Source: Hippopus hippopus (lineage: Eukaryota > Mollusca > Bivalvia > Cardiida > Cardiidae). From it: a stretch of DNA of 64,000 nt. The notes under the pieces are model-generated. The model was not told the origin of the DNA. It ran no database searches and saw only the letters and a list, made by a program, of their open reading frames with translations. Numbering within the stretch: position 1 is the first letter of the stretch; each line of letters opens with the position of its first letter. Of the stretch, positions 24,645 to 36,020 are shown one piece after another. Where the stretch lies: positions 32,052,426 through 32,116,425 of the forward strand of contig OX328106.1 in the NCBI GenBank assembly GCA_946811185.2, written 5' to 3'. Position numbers and translations under genes: made by a program.

Positions 24645-24924
24645 CGAGTGAAGTTGCTGAACACTACGCGGAATCTTTCGTCTTTCCTACTTTTAAACAC
24701 CATTTGAATGACAAAACGCAGACAAATGTGTTTATTCCCCAAAATAGCCATTATCTTCCGCTAGGTGGCATTTTTCAAATACACATCTATCTGATTTGGG
24801 CATTCTGGGTACAGAACCGGACTACTTTTCAAAACGACAAGCGTTACTTTGAGTTTAAAAATAAAATAAACGTTTACTCAATAAAACGCTACCTGGTACG
24901 ATTCATTCAGCTATGATTAGCTAG

Positions 24925-25306
24925 CATGTTACCTATGCACCGGTCATTTATCAAAACAGCCCCTACATGCTTGGTAATAGCTTCGGTATAATCCCAGACA
25001 CTTCTTGTTGATATGTCTGTGGAAAAACCTTGCACGAATCCTGGTTTCCCTAAAGTCTATATTTAGAAACTGTATTTAGAGGATGTGCAGTAAAACAAGA
25101 GTATTTGTGAAAACTGTTTTTCCCATTTGAAATAATTAAATTATCAAGATATTTGGAGCGAAAAACAGGCTACTTTTTTCCACAGATGTATTGTTTATAG
25201 CCATTTTCTCCGTTGCTACTTTATTAGCGGCGTATAAATTTTCTGCTGTATAGATTGGTGATGCGTCATAGCAGACAGGTCGAATCTTCGAAGAATATGA
25301 CAAGCG
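24925..25306. repeat. Dispersed repeat, family E, interrupted copy
   Basis: 24925-25000 (TTACCTATGCACCGGTCATT, AACAGCCCCTACATGCTTGG) and 25256-25306 (GATGCGTCATAGCAGACAGG, CGAATCTTCGAAGAATATGA) match the two ends of the compact copy at 39017-39182. About 250 bp separate the halves here, either an insertion or older unit sequence. Confidence 0.6.
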
Positions 25307-25944
25307 CAGACAACGCCAAAATAGCTGTTTCAGAACCTCGGTAAGATGTATTTTGTAAAATTACTGCGCTGCTTGTATCTGAAGGTATAAATATGTATTT
25401 GACTGACCCAGCTTGTTCGATGCCTTACTTCTTCTTGTCAGAGTTGTCCGGGTATCGTTTGACATCTCGCACCATAACAATTTCGACCCATTATAAACTC
25501 GACAAACAAAATTAAACATTTAACGTTACACAGGGTATAATAGTTTGTAATATGAGCCATGGAAAACCAGTTAAGTAGACCTAAATGGCGGGCGTGTTAT
25601 ATCAAAGATCAGACATCACATTAACTGCTATCTTATTTTGATTGTTGATCTCGGGTATTTATCGGTAAGTGCAGACAAATTTTGACCTGAGTTTAGCAAC
25701 AGGCGTTGGGCATTTTATATCGAAGACCAGACTTCTTACTACGTGCAATCTGATCTTGATCTACGCTATCAACACAGGATATTTAAGTATTAATAGGCAG
25801 TGAAAGAGTTGTGTTTTAAACACATTGCTTATGGGTATTTCACTGCCAGTTTTTGCAGACGAATTTGGTGTTATTTCAGTAGTAAAGTTACGGCATGCAG
25901 ATGAACCGCACATTCCTACGAAAGCCTACAAGGGTCAAAATAAA

Positions 25945-27548
25945 GTTAAATTGTTTTTCAAAAACACGTAATAACGTGAATTTAAAAGACGTAATAACGC
26001 AAAAAAAAAAAAAGTCGCACTAACGCGAAAAATCTCGTAATAATGTGTTTAAAACACAATAACGTGTTTAAAAGTCGTTGTAACGCGAAAAATCTCGTTA
26101 TGACGTGAATTTAAAACACGTAATAACGAAAAAAAAAGGCGCACTTACGTGAAAAAAATCTCGTATTAACGTGTTTTAAAACACGTAATAACGCGTTTAG
26201 AAGTCGCAGTAACGCGAATCGAAAACTCGTAGTAACCATTTTATTCTACTGTTTTCGTTATGATTGAGTTCTGTGAAGTCCAGTCGAATCTTCCAATGCA
26301 GATATGTGTGTTTTAATGGTGCATTACACTGCTTTAAATGTTATTTAGATCACATCACAGCTTTAATTCTTTTATTCTCGATCCTCCTAGGATTTATCAA
26401 TATAAGTCTGCAGCTTCTCTGCTTCTCTGTTCCCTGCCAGATGTGACCAGTGCCAGCAGCGGAGGTCGAATCAGGGTTTCTTACTACAAAGTGATAATCT
26501 TGACCACTAAACCACGGAAGATTACCCTACGAAAGCTACATTATGAAACAAACAGTGCAACTTCCATAATGACTGAGTGTTATTTCTTTCTTTCGAATTT
26601 ACTCCGTTTTCATCAATGTTTAAATGATTGAAAATGCATTATTTTCTGTTGATTTTTCCCTATATGAATACCGACTGACTCCATGAACATCTAGTCGAGA
26701 CCTTGCTGAGTTTGGTAGGTCAGTTTGTAACATACAAGGCTCAGTTCAACAGCCCAGCCAAATTCTTTTTGGAGATTGATGATGGTCATTGCGAAAGGTT
26801 TCATTCCTCTTTCACCGTTTGTCATCTTTCGAAGATGTTGATGTAGGATAGCAGCCAGTAGCTTGCAAATAATGTTGTGCGAATTATTGGTAATTATTGG
26901 CAAGTTTTTGGTGAAAAAAAGAAAACCAGCAAAGTATGGATAAGTGCACTCCCACCTCTAAATAACATCAATTTAACAAACATTTTCAACAATCTTGTCA
27001 AGATCGAGGATAATGATAGTGAAATTTTACTGTCATTGCTGGAATCCATGTTCGATCTCCGCTGCCATTGCTAACCTCATCTGACAGTTGCAAAGTAAAG
27101 ATGCAGACGTAATACTAGTGAACTATAGAATCCTCGAAAGGTCATGAAAAGAAAGTGGTTGCTGTGATGTGACTGAAATAAGGCTGAAACCAACAAAAAA
27201 CACAACCAACACAAGTTAAACTTTTTTGGGAAATTGGAATGCATATCAATGAACTTAGTGCACATATATGTAAACTGTTCTCGTGTAATGTTGATAAAGT
27301 GAAAAAAAAAACACGTTACTGCGAGTTTTCAATTCGCGTTATTGCATGTTTCAAAACACATGATTACGATATTTTCACGTTAGTGCGACTTTTTTTGCGT
27401 TATTACATATTTTAAATTCACGTTGTAACGAGATTTTTTCGCGTTACTACTACTTTTAAACACGTTATTACGTGTTTTAAATTCACGTTATAACGAGACT
27501 GTTCGCGTTACTACGACTTTTAAACACGTTATAATATATTTTAACGAC
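25945..27548. mobile_element. Inverted-repeat (foldback-like) element with TAATAACG arms
   Basis: The left arm (about 25950-26238) is built of repeated CGTAATAACG / GTCGCAGTAACGCG motifs. The right arm (about 27308-27545) is its inverted counterpart (CGCGTTACTACGACTTTTAA). Arms are internally repetitive. The 1.07-kb interior holds a tRNA-like segment (26450-26520, minus strand) and a SINE family 3 copy (26690-26960). No transposase ORF, so non-autonomous. Confidence 0.7.
26690..26960 (+). mobile_element. tRNA-derived SINE, family 3, copy 2
   Basis: The body GATTGATGATGGTCATTGCG and on to about 26960 matches 3744-3910. The tRNA-like head has decayed. It lies inside the inverted-repeat element. 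Confidence 0.6.
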
Positions 27549-27804
27549 GTATATGACAAATGTTCGCGCGCATCCTACTGCGCATGTATTTTTGTCGTGG
27601 ATATTGAATCAAAAGTGCACCTATGTATTTTTTGCACATAATGGTAATTCTATTGGTGCACTGAAGCAAGTGCACTTTCTTCGGGTAGTATTGGTGAAGA
27701 GAAAAAAATGGATCTTTGAACTGTCACCGTGAAATAATTTAAATGCTGCTGACACGGCGTTACACTCCAAACAAGGAAACAAAGGCAGGAAATTTTAAGC
27801 TGTG

Positions 27805-27960
27805 GAAGTATAGCTGTTTCCACTTTGAAAATTATTGTTGGAAAAGGAGAAATCGCTCCTATTGAGCAGTTTCTCCTTTTCCCACCATGTCTGCTGAGCT
27901 TTTATGCTATTTTTTTCCTTGAAAAAATAACTTCCACAGTGACCTTCAACCTTGTTTCCT
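27805..27960. repeat. TTAA-MITE-2-like hairpin remnant
   Basis: GTTGGAAAAGGAGAAATCGC is inverted against CAGTTTCTCCTTTTCCCACC. Outer ends not recognisable. Confidence 0.5.
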
Positions 27961-28967
27961 GACGAAATAAGCACGGATAGGTGCCATTTTTATTTTTTCT
28001 TATTGTTTAGAATTATAAATATTATAAGTGTGAAAAGTTTAAGAAAAATCTGTCCGTTAGAAAGTATGTATTTTTTTAAGATTAACCCTTTATTCGATCA
28101 AATTATCTCCCTTTTTAACTCAATGGTCTTTATATAACATGCATATTTGTACATTTACCACGCTCAAAACCAGGCTTTTATATATTTTTTGTGCAAAAAT
28201 ATATGACTTTTCATTAAAATGATGTATATTTGTATATTTTTCCTGTAATTTTCCTGTTTAACTGACTATTAAAGAAAGGCGCTTTAAATCGAATATAAGC
28301 TGAATTTTGGAACTGTATATACCTTTTTCAAAGGCAAATTACTCAGAAACGAGCACGGTGACCCACATCTTTTTTTACTGTAATCTCCTAGAGACATGAT
28401 GAGCTTTGTATGTGCAAAGTTTTAAAAAAATCTGTCCGTTAGAAAAATTTGTCATATACGTCGTTAAAACACGTTTTTGATACATCATCTCTAGACGAAC
28501 TGGGAAAGAGGGCAGTCTTTGTGCAAAACAAAACATGTCTTAAATGAAAGGACGGACAATTATTAACTTTGCGAGTTGTCATGAGCTTAATTACACTGCT
28601 ATTCACTCGAAAGAAAAGAAGAGCAGACTGGTATCTCTTATACAAAGTTCTTAATACAAAAAATAGCCCCCTTTCTGTCGGTGTTCTCAACATCTATGTA
28701 CCGTAATTGTTAGGTAATGAAATGCACTTTTTTGATCTTTTGTGATAAACGGAGACGACACGGAAACTAAGGGACGTAACTTATAGTAGATTTCTGTGGT
28801 TTCGATTTAAGTTGTCTGCCTTAGAAAAATGATGTTTAGATTCTGTTCGATTTATACTGTTTTTCAATGGTATTGTTGCGCATATTTAAATCTCTTTCAA
28901 ATAACATTTTATGATCGTCCTTGTAAGTTATATAATGATCACATTTTTTGTTCAAAGATTTTTCTGA
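27961..28967. other. Intergenic stretch with a short direct repeat
   Basis: AAAAATCTGTCCGTTAGAAA occurs at about 28044 and, with one change, at 28425. TTGTCATATACGTCGTTAAA at 28449 is the inverse of sequence just outside the inverted-repeat element at 27540. No gene seen. Confidence 0.4.
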
Positions 28968-29039
28968 CAGGCGGACGACATACATCAGGATCAGACTGCA
29001 CACAATGTAGAATCTGATCTTTGATCCACACTGTCCGCT
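28968..29039. repeat. TTAA-MITE-1 core hairpin
   Basis: GGATCAGACTGCACACAATG and its complement, without the outer parts. Confidence 0.6.
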
Positions 29040-29102
29040 TGTCTAGTCTATAAAATAAAATCTTTCTGTCAGTGGATTATATTTTCAGTCGAAAAAAGTC
29101 GA

Positions 29103-29290
29103 ATTTATATGATTGAGCTATGCCCTGTGAAAATGGGGTTTAATACATCTGCAAAAAGGTCCGACCCAGGTCAGCCTGTGCAACCCGTGCAGGCTAACCT
29201 GGGTCAAAAGTTTTTACTATTGGTCAATTTTCTGCATTTCAAACGATCAATCTACCATACGATTCAGCTAGTTGTTAGACTAAAAAAACC
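29103..29290. mobile_element. Hairpin MITE, family S, copy 1
   Basis: GAGCTATGCCCTGTGAAAAT, then ATCTGCAAAAAGGTCCGACC and a GC hairpin CAGCCTGTGCAACCCGTGCA. Relatives at 42286-42445 and 43838-44106. Confidence 0.6.
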
Positions 29291-29390
29291 CAAGTAGTCA
29301 ACGTCTTTTCTTCGGAAAGATCTCACGGAGCCGGACAATATAGATCCTAGACCAGACTGCGCGTTCTGTGCAATCTTATCTTAACTCTTT

Positions 29391-29609
29391 ACCAAACAAG
29401 CCCTGGTTTTAACGACCCTGGGAAAGAAGCCTTTTGAAAACATTGTTGGAAAAGGAGAAAATGCTTGTTACCAGCATTTTCTCCTTTTCCAACAATGTTT
29501 TCTTATCTATCAAAGACAAATTACGCCATTTGACCCACTTTTGATTTGTCGTCTGCAAATGTTTTCAATTTGGACAAGTCTAAAATTTTGTCGTTTGGTA
29601 AAGGGTTAA
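29391..29609. mobile_element. TTAA-MITE-2, full-length copy
   Basis: TTAACTCTTTACCAAACAAG to TTTGGTAAAGGGTTAA, with TTAA at both ends and the core hairpin AATGCTTGTTACCAGCATTT. One of the best preserved copies. Confidence 0.85.
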
Positions 29610-29637
29610 TCTACACAGTTCATAAAAAAAGACGGAC

Positions 29638-29640
<3 letters not shown>

Positions 29641-29670
<30 letters not shown>
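29641..29670. repeat. GA dinucleotide microsatellite
   Basis: About 15 GA units. Confidence 0.9.
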
Positions 29671-29673
<3 letters not shown>

Positions 29674-30012
29674 AGTTTCGGATGAAACTGATAATGTTGA
29701 TCTTCTGTGCTGTTTACATACAATACTTACAATAAAGAAGTTTAAACTCTGGAACGGTAGTTGTAAAAGACAATTGTTTCAAATATAATACAAGATATTT
29801 CAAAATCTTTTCCCTTGCCCTCATAGGACTCAAAAGCAATTTTACTTGTTTTGCGTAAAGAGTAGAACTGGATCAAACAGCACAGAATGTACAGTCTGAT
29901 CTTGGATCTGTTCTTATTTTTTTTTAACCCAAAGAGACTTAAAACAAAGGGGACCAATATTACATTGACATAGATTGATAGGTTTGATCAACAACTTGGA
30001 TATACATGTACT

Positions 30013-30223
30013 TTAATCCTTGGGCTGCTAAGCGCGACTCGGGGCACTTTTGCGGACAGTGTAGATCAAGATCAGACTGCACAGAACGTGCAGTCTGATC
30101 TTTGATCTACACTGTCCGATACAGTATTTCCTTTCCGGTGAAATCAAGTTTGAAAGCGCAATATTTGGGTTTTTACTATTGAGTGGAAATGTTAGTTTCA
30201 TTTATTTGGCGGCTTAAGGGTAA
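30013..30223. mobile_element. TTAA-MITE-1, full-length copy
   Basis: TTAATCCTTGGGCTGCTAAG to GGCGGCTTAAGGGTAA. The core hairpin CAAGATCAGACTGCACAGAA is nearly perfect. Confidence 0.82.
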
Positions 30224-30277
30224 GACAATTGAACATATTCTCAAATTAATCCTTAACAATAGAGAAATGCATGTTTT

Positions 30278-30477
30278 AAGGGCCCTAAGACAGTCACCTT
30301 CAAAGTACATTGTAGGGAAAGGAGAAAATACTAACACCAACATTTTTTTCATATCTCCACAATGTTTCCTTTCCTTTCAGAGACAAAACCCATTATTTGA
30401 GCCATATTTAAAATGTATCCTGCAAATGCTTCCAATTTACACAACTCTAAATTTTTGTCTTCTAGTAAAGAGTTAAT
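30278..30477. repeat. TTAA-MITE-2, degenerate copy
   Basis: GTAGGGAAAGGAGAAAATAC, a decayed hairpin, and the end CTTCTAGTAAAGAGTTAATT. Confidence 0.55.
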
Positions 30478-30485
30478 TTAACCTT

Positions 30486-30695
30486 TTAACCCTTAGCTTA
30501 GCGCGAACTCACTGACCAACTGCGGACAGCGTAGATCAAGATCAGACTGCACAAAACGTGCAGTCTGATCTTGGATCTACATTGTCGGATAAGAAGATAT
30601 CTGTCCTCCAAAAATACCTTTCAAAAAGCAATATTTGGGTTTTTTACTATCGGCTTAAAGATTTGGTTTCTTTTATTGAGCACGATAAGGGTTAA
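30486..30695. mobile_element. TTAA-MITE-1, full-length copy
   Basis: TTAACCCTTAGCTTAGCGCG to ACGATAAGGGTTAA, with TTAA on both sides and the core hairpin AAGATCAGACTGCACAAAAC. Confidence 0.82.
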
Positions 30696-31215
30696 GTCAT
30701 TACAACAAAGGCTAATCTAAGATTTGTATAGATCTACAAAGGAGAAACATTTGGAGGGATGAAAAGTATTGCCTTTAAATGTGTAGAAAAAGCGAGACTG
30801 CTTGTCTTTCCGGAATTAAAGAAGAGGTACACGATTTCTTAAATTACAAGAACAATCGGGGCGTTTGACATGTGAGCTTTCGGAGATTTTTGAGAAAAAC
30901 AAAAACAAAAAACTGAAAGGTGGATTTTTCTTCAGTATTTTAAAACAATCAAGCCAAAAACTGTCAATTTGTATTCTACATGGAAGGAACAAAACGTTTT
31001 GGTTCACAACATTCGGGTGTGTTAGTGTTTTGATTTTATTGTGTAGGAGTGACCCACAGTATTTAACGGAAAAACCTGGTGCTCTAAATAACAATATTTC
31101 ATATTTTGCTGTGTTAGATATAAACACTTTAGAAGAGGTTTTTCCTTCGAAAACCCATTGGAAGGAAGTGAAGCACTAATACAGAGTGCTAGGACGTACT
31201 GCTGAGTTCGCAGAT

Positions 31216-31470
31216 ATGGCGCACCGCTCACTTGGCGGAGGACCAAGAGGTCCGTCTAACTGGATGTGCACTCTTTGTCGTCAGAAGTTCAAATTACCCA
31301 AGATTTTGAACTGTTATCATTTGTTTTGTGAGGAGTGTTTGAGAGAGCACGTTTACAGGTACTGCAGGAATGGATTATTTCCGTGTCCCATCTGTAAAGT
31401 TCTGACTCCACTTCCGGTCTGGGGTGGTCTAGATGCTTTTCAAACGGTGCAAGTTCCGCTGCGAAGATAG
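31216..31470 (+). CDS. Small C3HC4 RING-finger protein, TRIM-like RING
   Basis: An 84-aa ORF beginning at ATG 31216 (an upstream in-frame ATG at 31186 would add 10 residues) and ending in TAG. It contains a complete C3HC4 RING: C18-x2-C21-x11-C33-x1-H35-x2-C38-x2-C41-x15-C57-x2-C60. The pattern KILNCYHLFCEECL and GLFPCPICK followed by LP and GG resembles the N-terminal RING of TRIM proteins, which act as cytoplasmic E3 ubiquitin ligases. B-boxes, coiled coil and B30.2 or NHL domains are missing: the stop comes 24 residues after the last Cys. It may be a stand-alone RING protein, a first exon with a downstream splice I did not identify, or a truncated TRIM duplicate. Bivalves are known for large TRIM expansions. 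Domain call firm, gene model less so. Confidence 0.72.
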   Translation: MAHRSLGGGPRGPSNWMCTLCRQKFKLPKILNCYHLFCEECLREHVYRYCRNGLFPCPICKVLTPLPVWGGLDAFQTVQVPLRR

Positions 31471-32087
31471 CGATACATTTTTATTGTTGTTCGTGAAAGC
31501 AGAGACAATATATATTTGTGTGTGTATATAAAGACAAGTTTTCTTTTTCTGTATACTTTAAACAAGTTACCTTTGGTCTTGTACGCAATGAAAATTTATA
31601 TCTGTTACTGTACTCGAAAGCGTAAGAAAACTTATTTTGTTCATACATATATGCTTAAACAAATCGACTTTGTTTATACGTTTTGGTATAAAAAATCTTT
31701 ATGTATTCTTTGACCATTTATCTTTTCTCATATGCTATGGCAAGTCAAGCCTGTAAATGTATGTTTAAAAAAGGTCTTTTGTCTTATTTGTATGAATGCT
31801 TAGACAGATTTACTTTGTCCTTGTATGCCTATATAAGCTATGTCAACTTTGTTTACATGTAACAAGTCTCCTTGTTTATGTGTGACTCGGAATATTGACA
31901 ATAGGAAAGTGCAAGGTACAAGTTGATAACAGGAAAGTGCGAGAGACAACTTGATGTGAGAAAATCGCAATAGACAACTTGATAAGATGTAAGCGCAAAG
32001 ACAACATTATTGGACGCAAGTGCAAAGGACAATCCGATAAGGTGAAGGCACAAGATAAGCAAAGGCATCAGACATCTAAAATCTGAC
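31471..32087. other. AT-rich region downstream of the RING ORF
   Basis: Contains short similar phrases (GACAACTTGATAAGATGTAA, GACAATCCGATAAGGTGAAG) at 31905-32060, a weak local repeat. No AATAAA close to the RING stop and no gene seen. Confidence 0.4.
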
Positions 32088-32302
32088 TTAACCCTTAACC
32101 TGCTAAATAACTTAAAAATAAAAACTTTCAATCCGATAGCAAAAACCTGGATTTGGCCTTTTCAAGGCTACTTTTTTTGGGAAAAATATCTTTTTACTGG
32201 ACAGTGTAGATTCAAGATCAGACTGCACGTTTGTGCAGTCTGATCTTGATCTACACTGTCCACAAAAGGTCATTGAGTCGCGCTTAGCGGTCTAAGGGTT
32301 AA
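32088..32302. mobile_element. TTAA-MITE-1, full-length copy
   Basis: TTAACCCTTAACCTGCTAAA to GGTCTAAGGGTTAA, TTAA on both sides. The core hairpin loop is shortened around GCACGTTTGTGCAG. Confidence 0.85.
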
Positions 32303-32317
32303 GTTGGCGTTTGATTT

Positions 32318-32425
32318 ACAGTATCTGACAGAAGTTGGCACTTGAGAGAAAATTTTAATAACATTTTTGTAGTCCGGGAGTTTGATAAAAATTTATTTCA
32401 GATGCCAACGAATGTCAGATTTTTT
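32318..32425. repeat. Family T MITE, degenerate copy
   Basis: ATCTGACAGAAGTTGGCACT and its inverse CAGATGCCAACGAATGTCAG. Confidence 0.5.
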
Positions 32426-32904
32426 TTAACATAACGGTATCTCGTGAATTAAATTTTAGAATATGCAAAATCATACATGCGCCCTTGGTAATTTCGACCA
32501 ATAAAACCCGGTTTTATTCTCTGAAAGAGGTACAAAATAAGCCGCAGATCTGTCCCCATCATTTGGTACTCTGCTTCCAGCTGAGGAGGATTATCAGTCG
32601 CCATAGATCTCCTTCCTAAAGGACATACATGTAATTCACTTTTTAATCTAGGATCACCTCTCCGTACCTATACAACAATTAACTGCATTTGTGAAATAAG
32701 CAATGTGAAAGTCAACCAACTGTTGAAGGCATAAAACTGAGACTAAAATAACCTTTTGCATGCGTTAACCACAAAGATGTAGGTCATATGAAGACATTTC
32801 CATCGATAATAATTATGACTTATTGTATTGCAATGACAGCAATTATAAACACCATGGTGTACATTTATACAAAAACTCATCTACTTATACAAATTTCAAC
32901 AGAG

Positions 32905-33132
32905 TGTAAATCCTTTGCCGAACAAACCTGTCTTCAAACGACCCCGAGGAAAAAGGGTTTTGACATTGTAAAAAGAGGGTAAATACTAATAACCAACATT
33001 TTCCCCCTTTTCCCGTGACATTATCTACCCTTTTGAGGGATAGTTTCCATCATTCGGGACATACTTGATATCTCGTCTGTAAGTGCTTTCAATCTGGACA
33101 GGCCTAAAATTTTGTCGTCTGGTACAGAGGTA
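32905..33132. mobile_element. TTAA-MITE-2, diverged copy
   Basis: Segment order of the family is kept (CCGAACAAACCTGTCTTCAA, core hairpin around CTAATAACCAACATTTTCCC, end TCGTCTGGTACAGAGGTAAA). TTAA ends are lost. Confidence 0.6.
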
Positions 33133-33204
33133 AAGATGTTTGAAGCCAGTAGTATCACTTTTTAATGCCAAGAACGTGACATTTTATGTCCTGATGCCAT
33201 TTAT

Positions 33205-33427
33205 CCTTAACAGACAATCCCTAGTTTTGACGATCTTGAAGAAGAAGGCTTTTGAAAACATTCAGGTAACAGGAGAAAATGCTGGTAACTAGCAATTTCT
33301 CCTTTTCCCAAACGTTTTACACCCTTCAAAATACAATTCTTATCTTTTGAGCCGCACTGAAATTTGTTGTCTGCAAATACTTTAAATTTAGACCAGTCAA
33401 AATTTTTGTCGTCTGTTTAAGAGTTTA
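33205..33427. mobile_element. TTAA-MITE-2, diverged copy
   Basis: CTTAACAGACAATCCCTAGT, hairpin GAAAATGCTGGTAACTAGCA, end GTCGTCTGTTTAAGAGTTTA. Confidence 0.6.
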
Positions 33428-33462
33428 CCTTCAAAGCGCCTTTCACAGCAATATTTGCCTTT

Positions 33463-33531
33463 GAGGACAGTGTAAATTACGATCAGACTGTACAAAAAAT
33501 CGGTCTGATCTTTGATCTACACTTTCCGCTT
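33463..33531. repeat. TTAA-MITE-1 core hairpin
   Basis: GGACAGTGTAAATTACGATC and its inverse, outer parts missing. Confidence 0.55.
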
Positions 33532-34440
33532 GACTAAGACATTCTTGACAAGAGCGACCTTAAGAAATTACAATTCTTCTTTAGGGGTACTGTTAAAGGA
33601 AAAGGGTTGATTATATAACCCACGAATAAAATGTGGAACATAATTACGTCACAATGTTTCACTTCTCAGTATGACATATTACTGCTTTTTTCAAATATTC
33701 TAATATGCGCAAGTACCTACATGTAAATCATTACATCTTTCCTTGAACATTTTTACCACGTTCTAGCGACGTAACACAGTTTTCCACTGTTTTCGTCACG
33801 ACCGACAACACCCGATTCAGAAATTCTGTTTTAAAAGGTCTAAATATCAGTCTGAAAAGACAAAAAGCAAAAAAGCAACAACACAATCTAAAACTGTCAG
33901 CATTTAACAATAAGCCATTTTCAAACTGTAAAATAGTAAGCACTGACTATATCAAATAAATGGTATGGTCCGAAAAACACGACAAAATAAACAGTTTTTG
34001 CCTATATTCAAAAATTCAAACAATCCATACCCTGGGCACTAACCTAAAAAATGCCAAGCTATATTGAAACTCGAAATATAAGATCCCTGCTCGAAACAAC
34101 CGATAATCTGGGAGTAAAAATAAAAAGAATAGCACGTCACCACACCGCTTTTTCGCAATCATTCATGGCTTTACCCCACCCTCACTTTTGCGGCTGAAAA
34201 GAGTCACCAGCTCCACGACCTTTAAGTTTCGCGTTTAGGGTCAAAACTATAAAAAAGAAGAAGAAAATATCATGACTTCCTGTATCAAACACAATGCTTC
34301 TATTCAATATTCAAACATAATTCATGGGTGTAATAAGTACCCTTCTTGTCAAGATTGCGTTGAAAACCTACCTTTCTCCATTATTTCTAATTTTGAAAGT
34401 GGCCAATTCGAAACAAACTATTAACATGTGCCTCTCCTTT
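33532..34440. other. Intergenic stretch, nothing recognised
   Basis: No supported gene or named repeat. Confidence 0.35.
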
Positions 34441-34444
34441 GTAG

Positions 34445-34504
34445 AGAATCATTCGGCAGTCCTCGGGTGATCCGTTCATCAAGTCCTTCGGCTGTATCAC
34501 GTAG
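34445..34504 (+). other. Possible coding exon, copy 2, first part
   Basis: Preceded by a good acceptor context (TGTGCCTCTCCTTTGTAG, 34427-34444). The frame reads RIIRQSSGDPFIKSFGCIT and a TAG at 34502-34504. The first 14 residues match copy 1 (DIRQTSGDPLIKSL) with changes mostly at third codon positions. The matching remainder lies 650 bp further on, at 35146-35178. A short alternative last exon or a pseudo-exon; function unknown. Confidence 0.35.
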
Positions 34505-34805
34505 TTTGATATACACCTACACCGTACATTTATTCGTCGGAAGTACACCGCTTTACTGTTCTAAAAATTGTAAAACTCAATTTTGACATAAAAACACTAG
34601 TCACAATTTTCTGTGGGGATATTTCTAAATGCATTTCCGATGCTGAATACTTCGTACATTTATTTTCTGACTCGGTCTGTTAATAATGTTGGCATATTTC
34701 AGCGACAGTTTGCTTATCGCTGTGGCTGTTGATCAAACATTGCTGTTGCTAATCGATTCACATGGGCGCCGCCATGTTTAAGATCACATGACTGGAATAT
34801 TTGGT

Positions 34806-35104
34806 TGATTGAATTTGCGTTTATTTATCGTCGCCCATATGGGCAACACCCCCTGAAGACTGTTAGTTTTGTTACGAGGGATAGTGCAAGATACAGGACG
34901 ATACCCATCCTAAGTTACGCCTAGTTCTTTAACGTGCTCGGTGTATAACACCGTCACGCGGGACCTCATTTAAACGTCTCATCCACAAGACTGTTAGTAA
35001 TTTCAGATGCCAGTTGTGGGGCTCGAACCCACATCCTCAAGTGACCCAAGACTTGACATTTACTAGTTATTCGCTCTACCACCTGAGCTATGTGGGTTGG
35101 TCCT
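34806..35104 (-). mobile_element. tRNA-derived SINE, family 1, copy 2
   Basis: Same head, body and tail as 12010-12299: box A TAGCTCAGGTGGTAGAGC and box B GGGTTCGAGCCCC on the minus strand. Imperfect flanking repeats around GGAATATTT / GGCAATATTT. It lies between the two parts of the putative exon copy 2. Confidence 0.85.
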
Positions 35105-35145
35105 GGCAATATTTCAAAATGGAAACCCATTTTGTATAGACGAGG

Positions 35146-35178
35146 TTAGATGTAGTAACGGAATCGGCCGAGCTGTGA
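35146..35178 (+). other. Possible coding exon, copy 2, second part
   Basis: Reads LDVVTESAEL and TGA, against LDVVTESTEL and TGA in copy 1. The shared base sequence continues seven bases past the stop. A possible acceptor (TTTTGTATAG) ends at 35139. Confidence 0.3.
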
Positions 35179-35877
35179 CGAGTGCGGATTGATTCAGTTG
35201 TTGGTGCTGGTACCTGCCTTGAGAATAATGAGTTTCGTCTCCGAGCTGTTCGCACTTACTCGTTCGTCACAACTTTTACACGTAGTACGGTGAAAATTAC
35301 AGATTTGCTGTTGTTGTTCTTGTCGTTGTTTTCCGTCCGCCTCCAAATGGTTCGTCAAACTTCATGAATACTGAACAAATTGAATGGATACTTTGAATAA
35401 ATTTCAAAAATGTATACAGTCTTTTATTCTATTCTATTTCTGCCCTTTTTCACCCATGCATTTAAAAATTAAAGTCTAAAAAGGAACTGCCCATTACTTG
35501 ATGTGATGATTGATCCAATTATCGGTGAGGTGAATGGCTCGATTATAATGTCATCAGACGAATAAGATTTGTAAATTATATAGATCTATCAAAACACTTT
35601 TTGCACTGTCTCGGTTTTTTAATAATCTCCTTTGAATCGTTAATGCATGTAGTTTAATATATTTTATGCCTGTATTAAAATAAATATAGTTTTCCCTTCT
35701 TTTTCTTTTTCCTTTTCAATGCAGTAGGAAAATGTGTCGGTGAAATGTGTTTACAAATTTGGTGAACCAATAATTATTATCTGTCAAAGTCACTGAGCAA
35801 AACTAATAAACTACCACCACCTATTCTGAAGAACTGCAACATATCTAATACCGATGAGCAACATCAACATAGAGGAT
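35179..35877. other. Intergenic stretch, nothing recognised
   Basis: No gene or repeat recognised. Confidence 0.35.
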
Positions 35878-36020
35878 CTTACATGAGTGTTTATGTATTA
35901 TCATTTTTATCTAACGAGTTGACTAAAATTGTATGACGCGAGCCTCGGCGAGCGTCAAATACACTTTAGTCAACGAGTTTGATAAAAAAAGATAATACAT
36001 AAGCACAAATGTGAGATTCT
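35878..36020. mobile_element. Long hairpin, family T relative
   Basis: About 65-bp imperfect arms: CTTACATGAGTGTTTATGTA and its inverse TACATAAGCACAAATGTGAG. They enclose ACGCGAGCCTCGGCGAGCGT. The central motif and the CAACGAGTTTGATAAA phrases tie it to family T. Confidence 0.65.

Noticed and set aside
30865..31179. 104-aa ORF just upstream of the RING gene
   Set aside because: Different frame, low-complexity Lys/Phe composition, no domain; an upstream exon is possible but unsupported.
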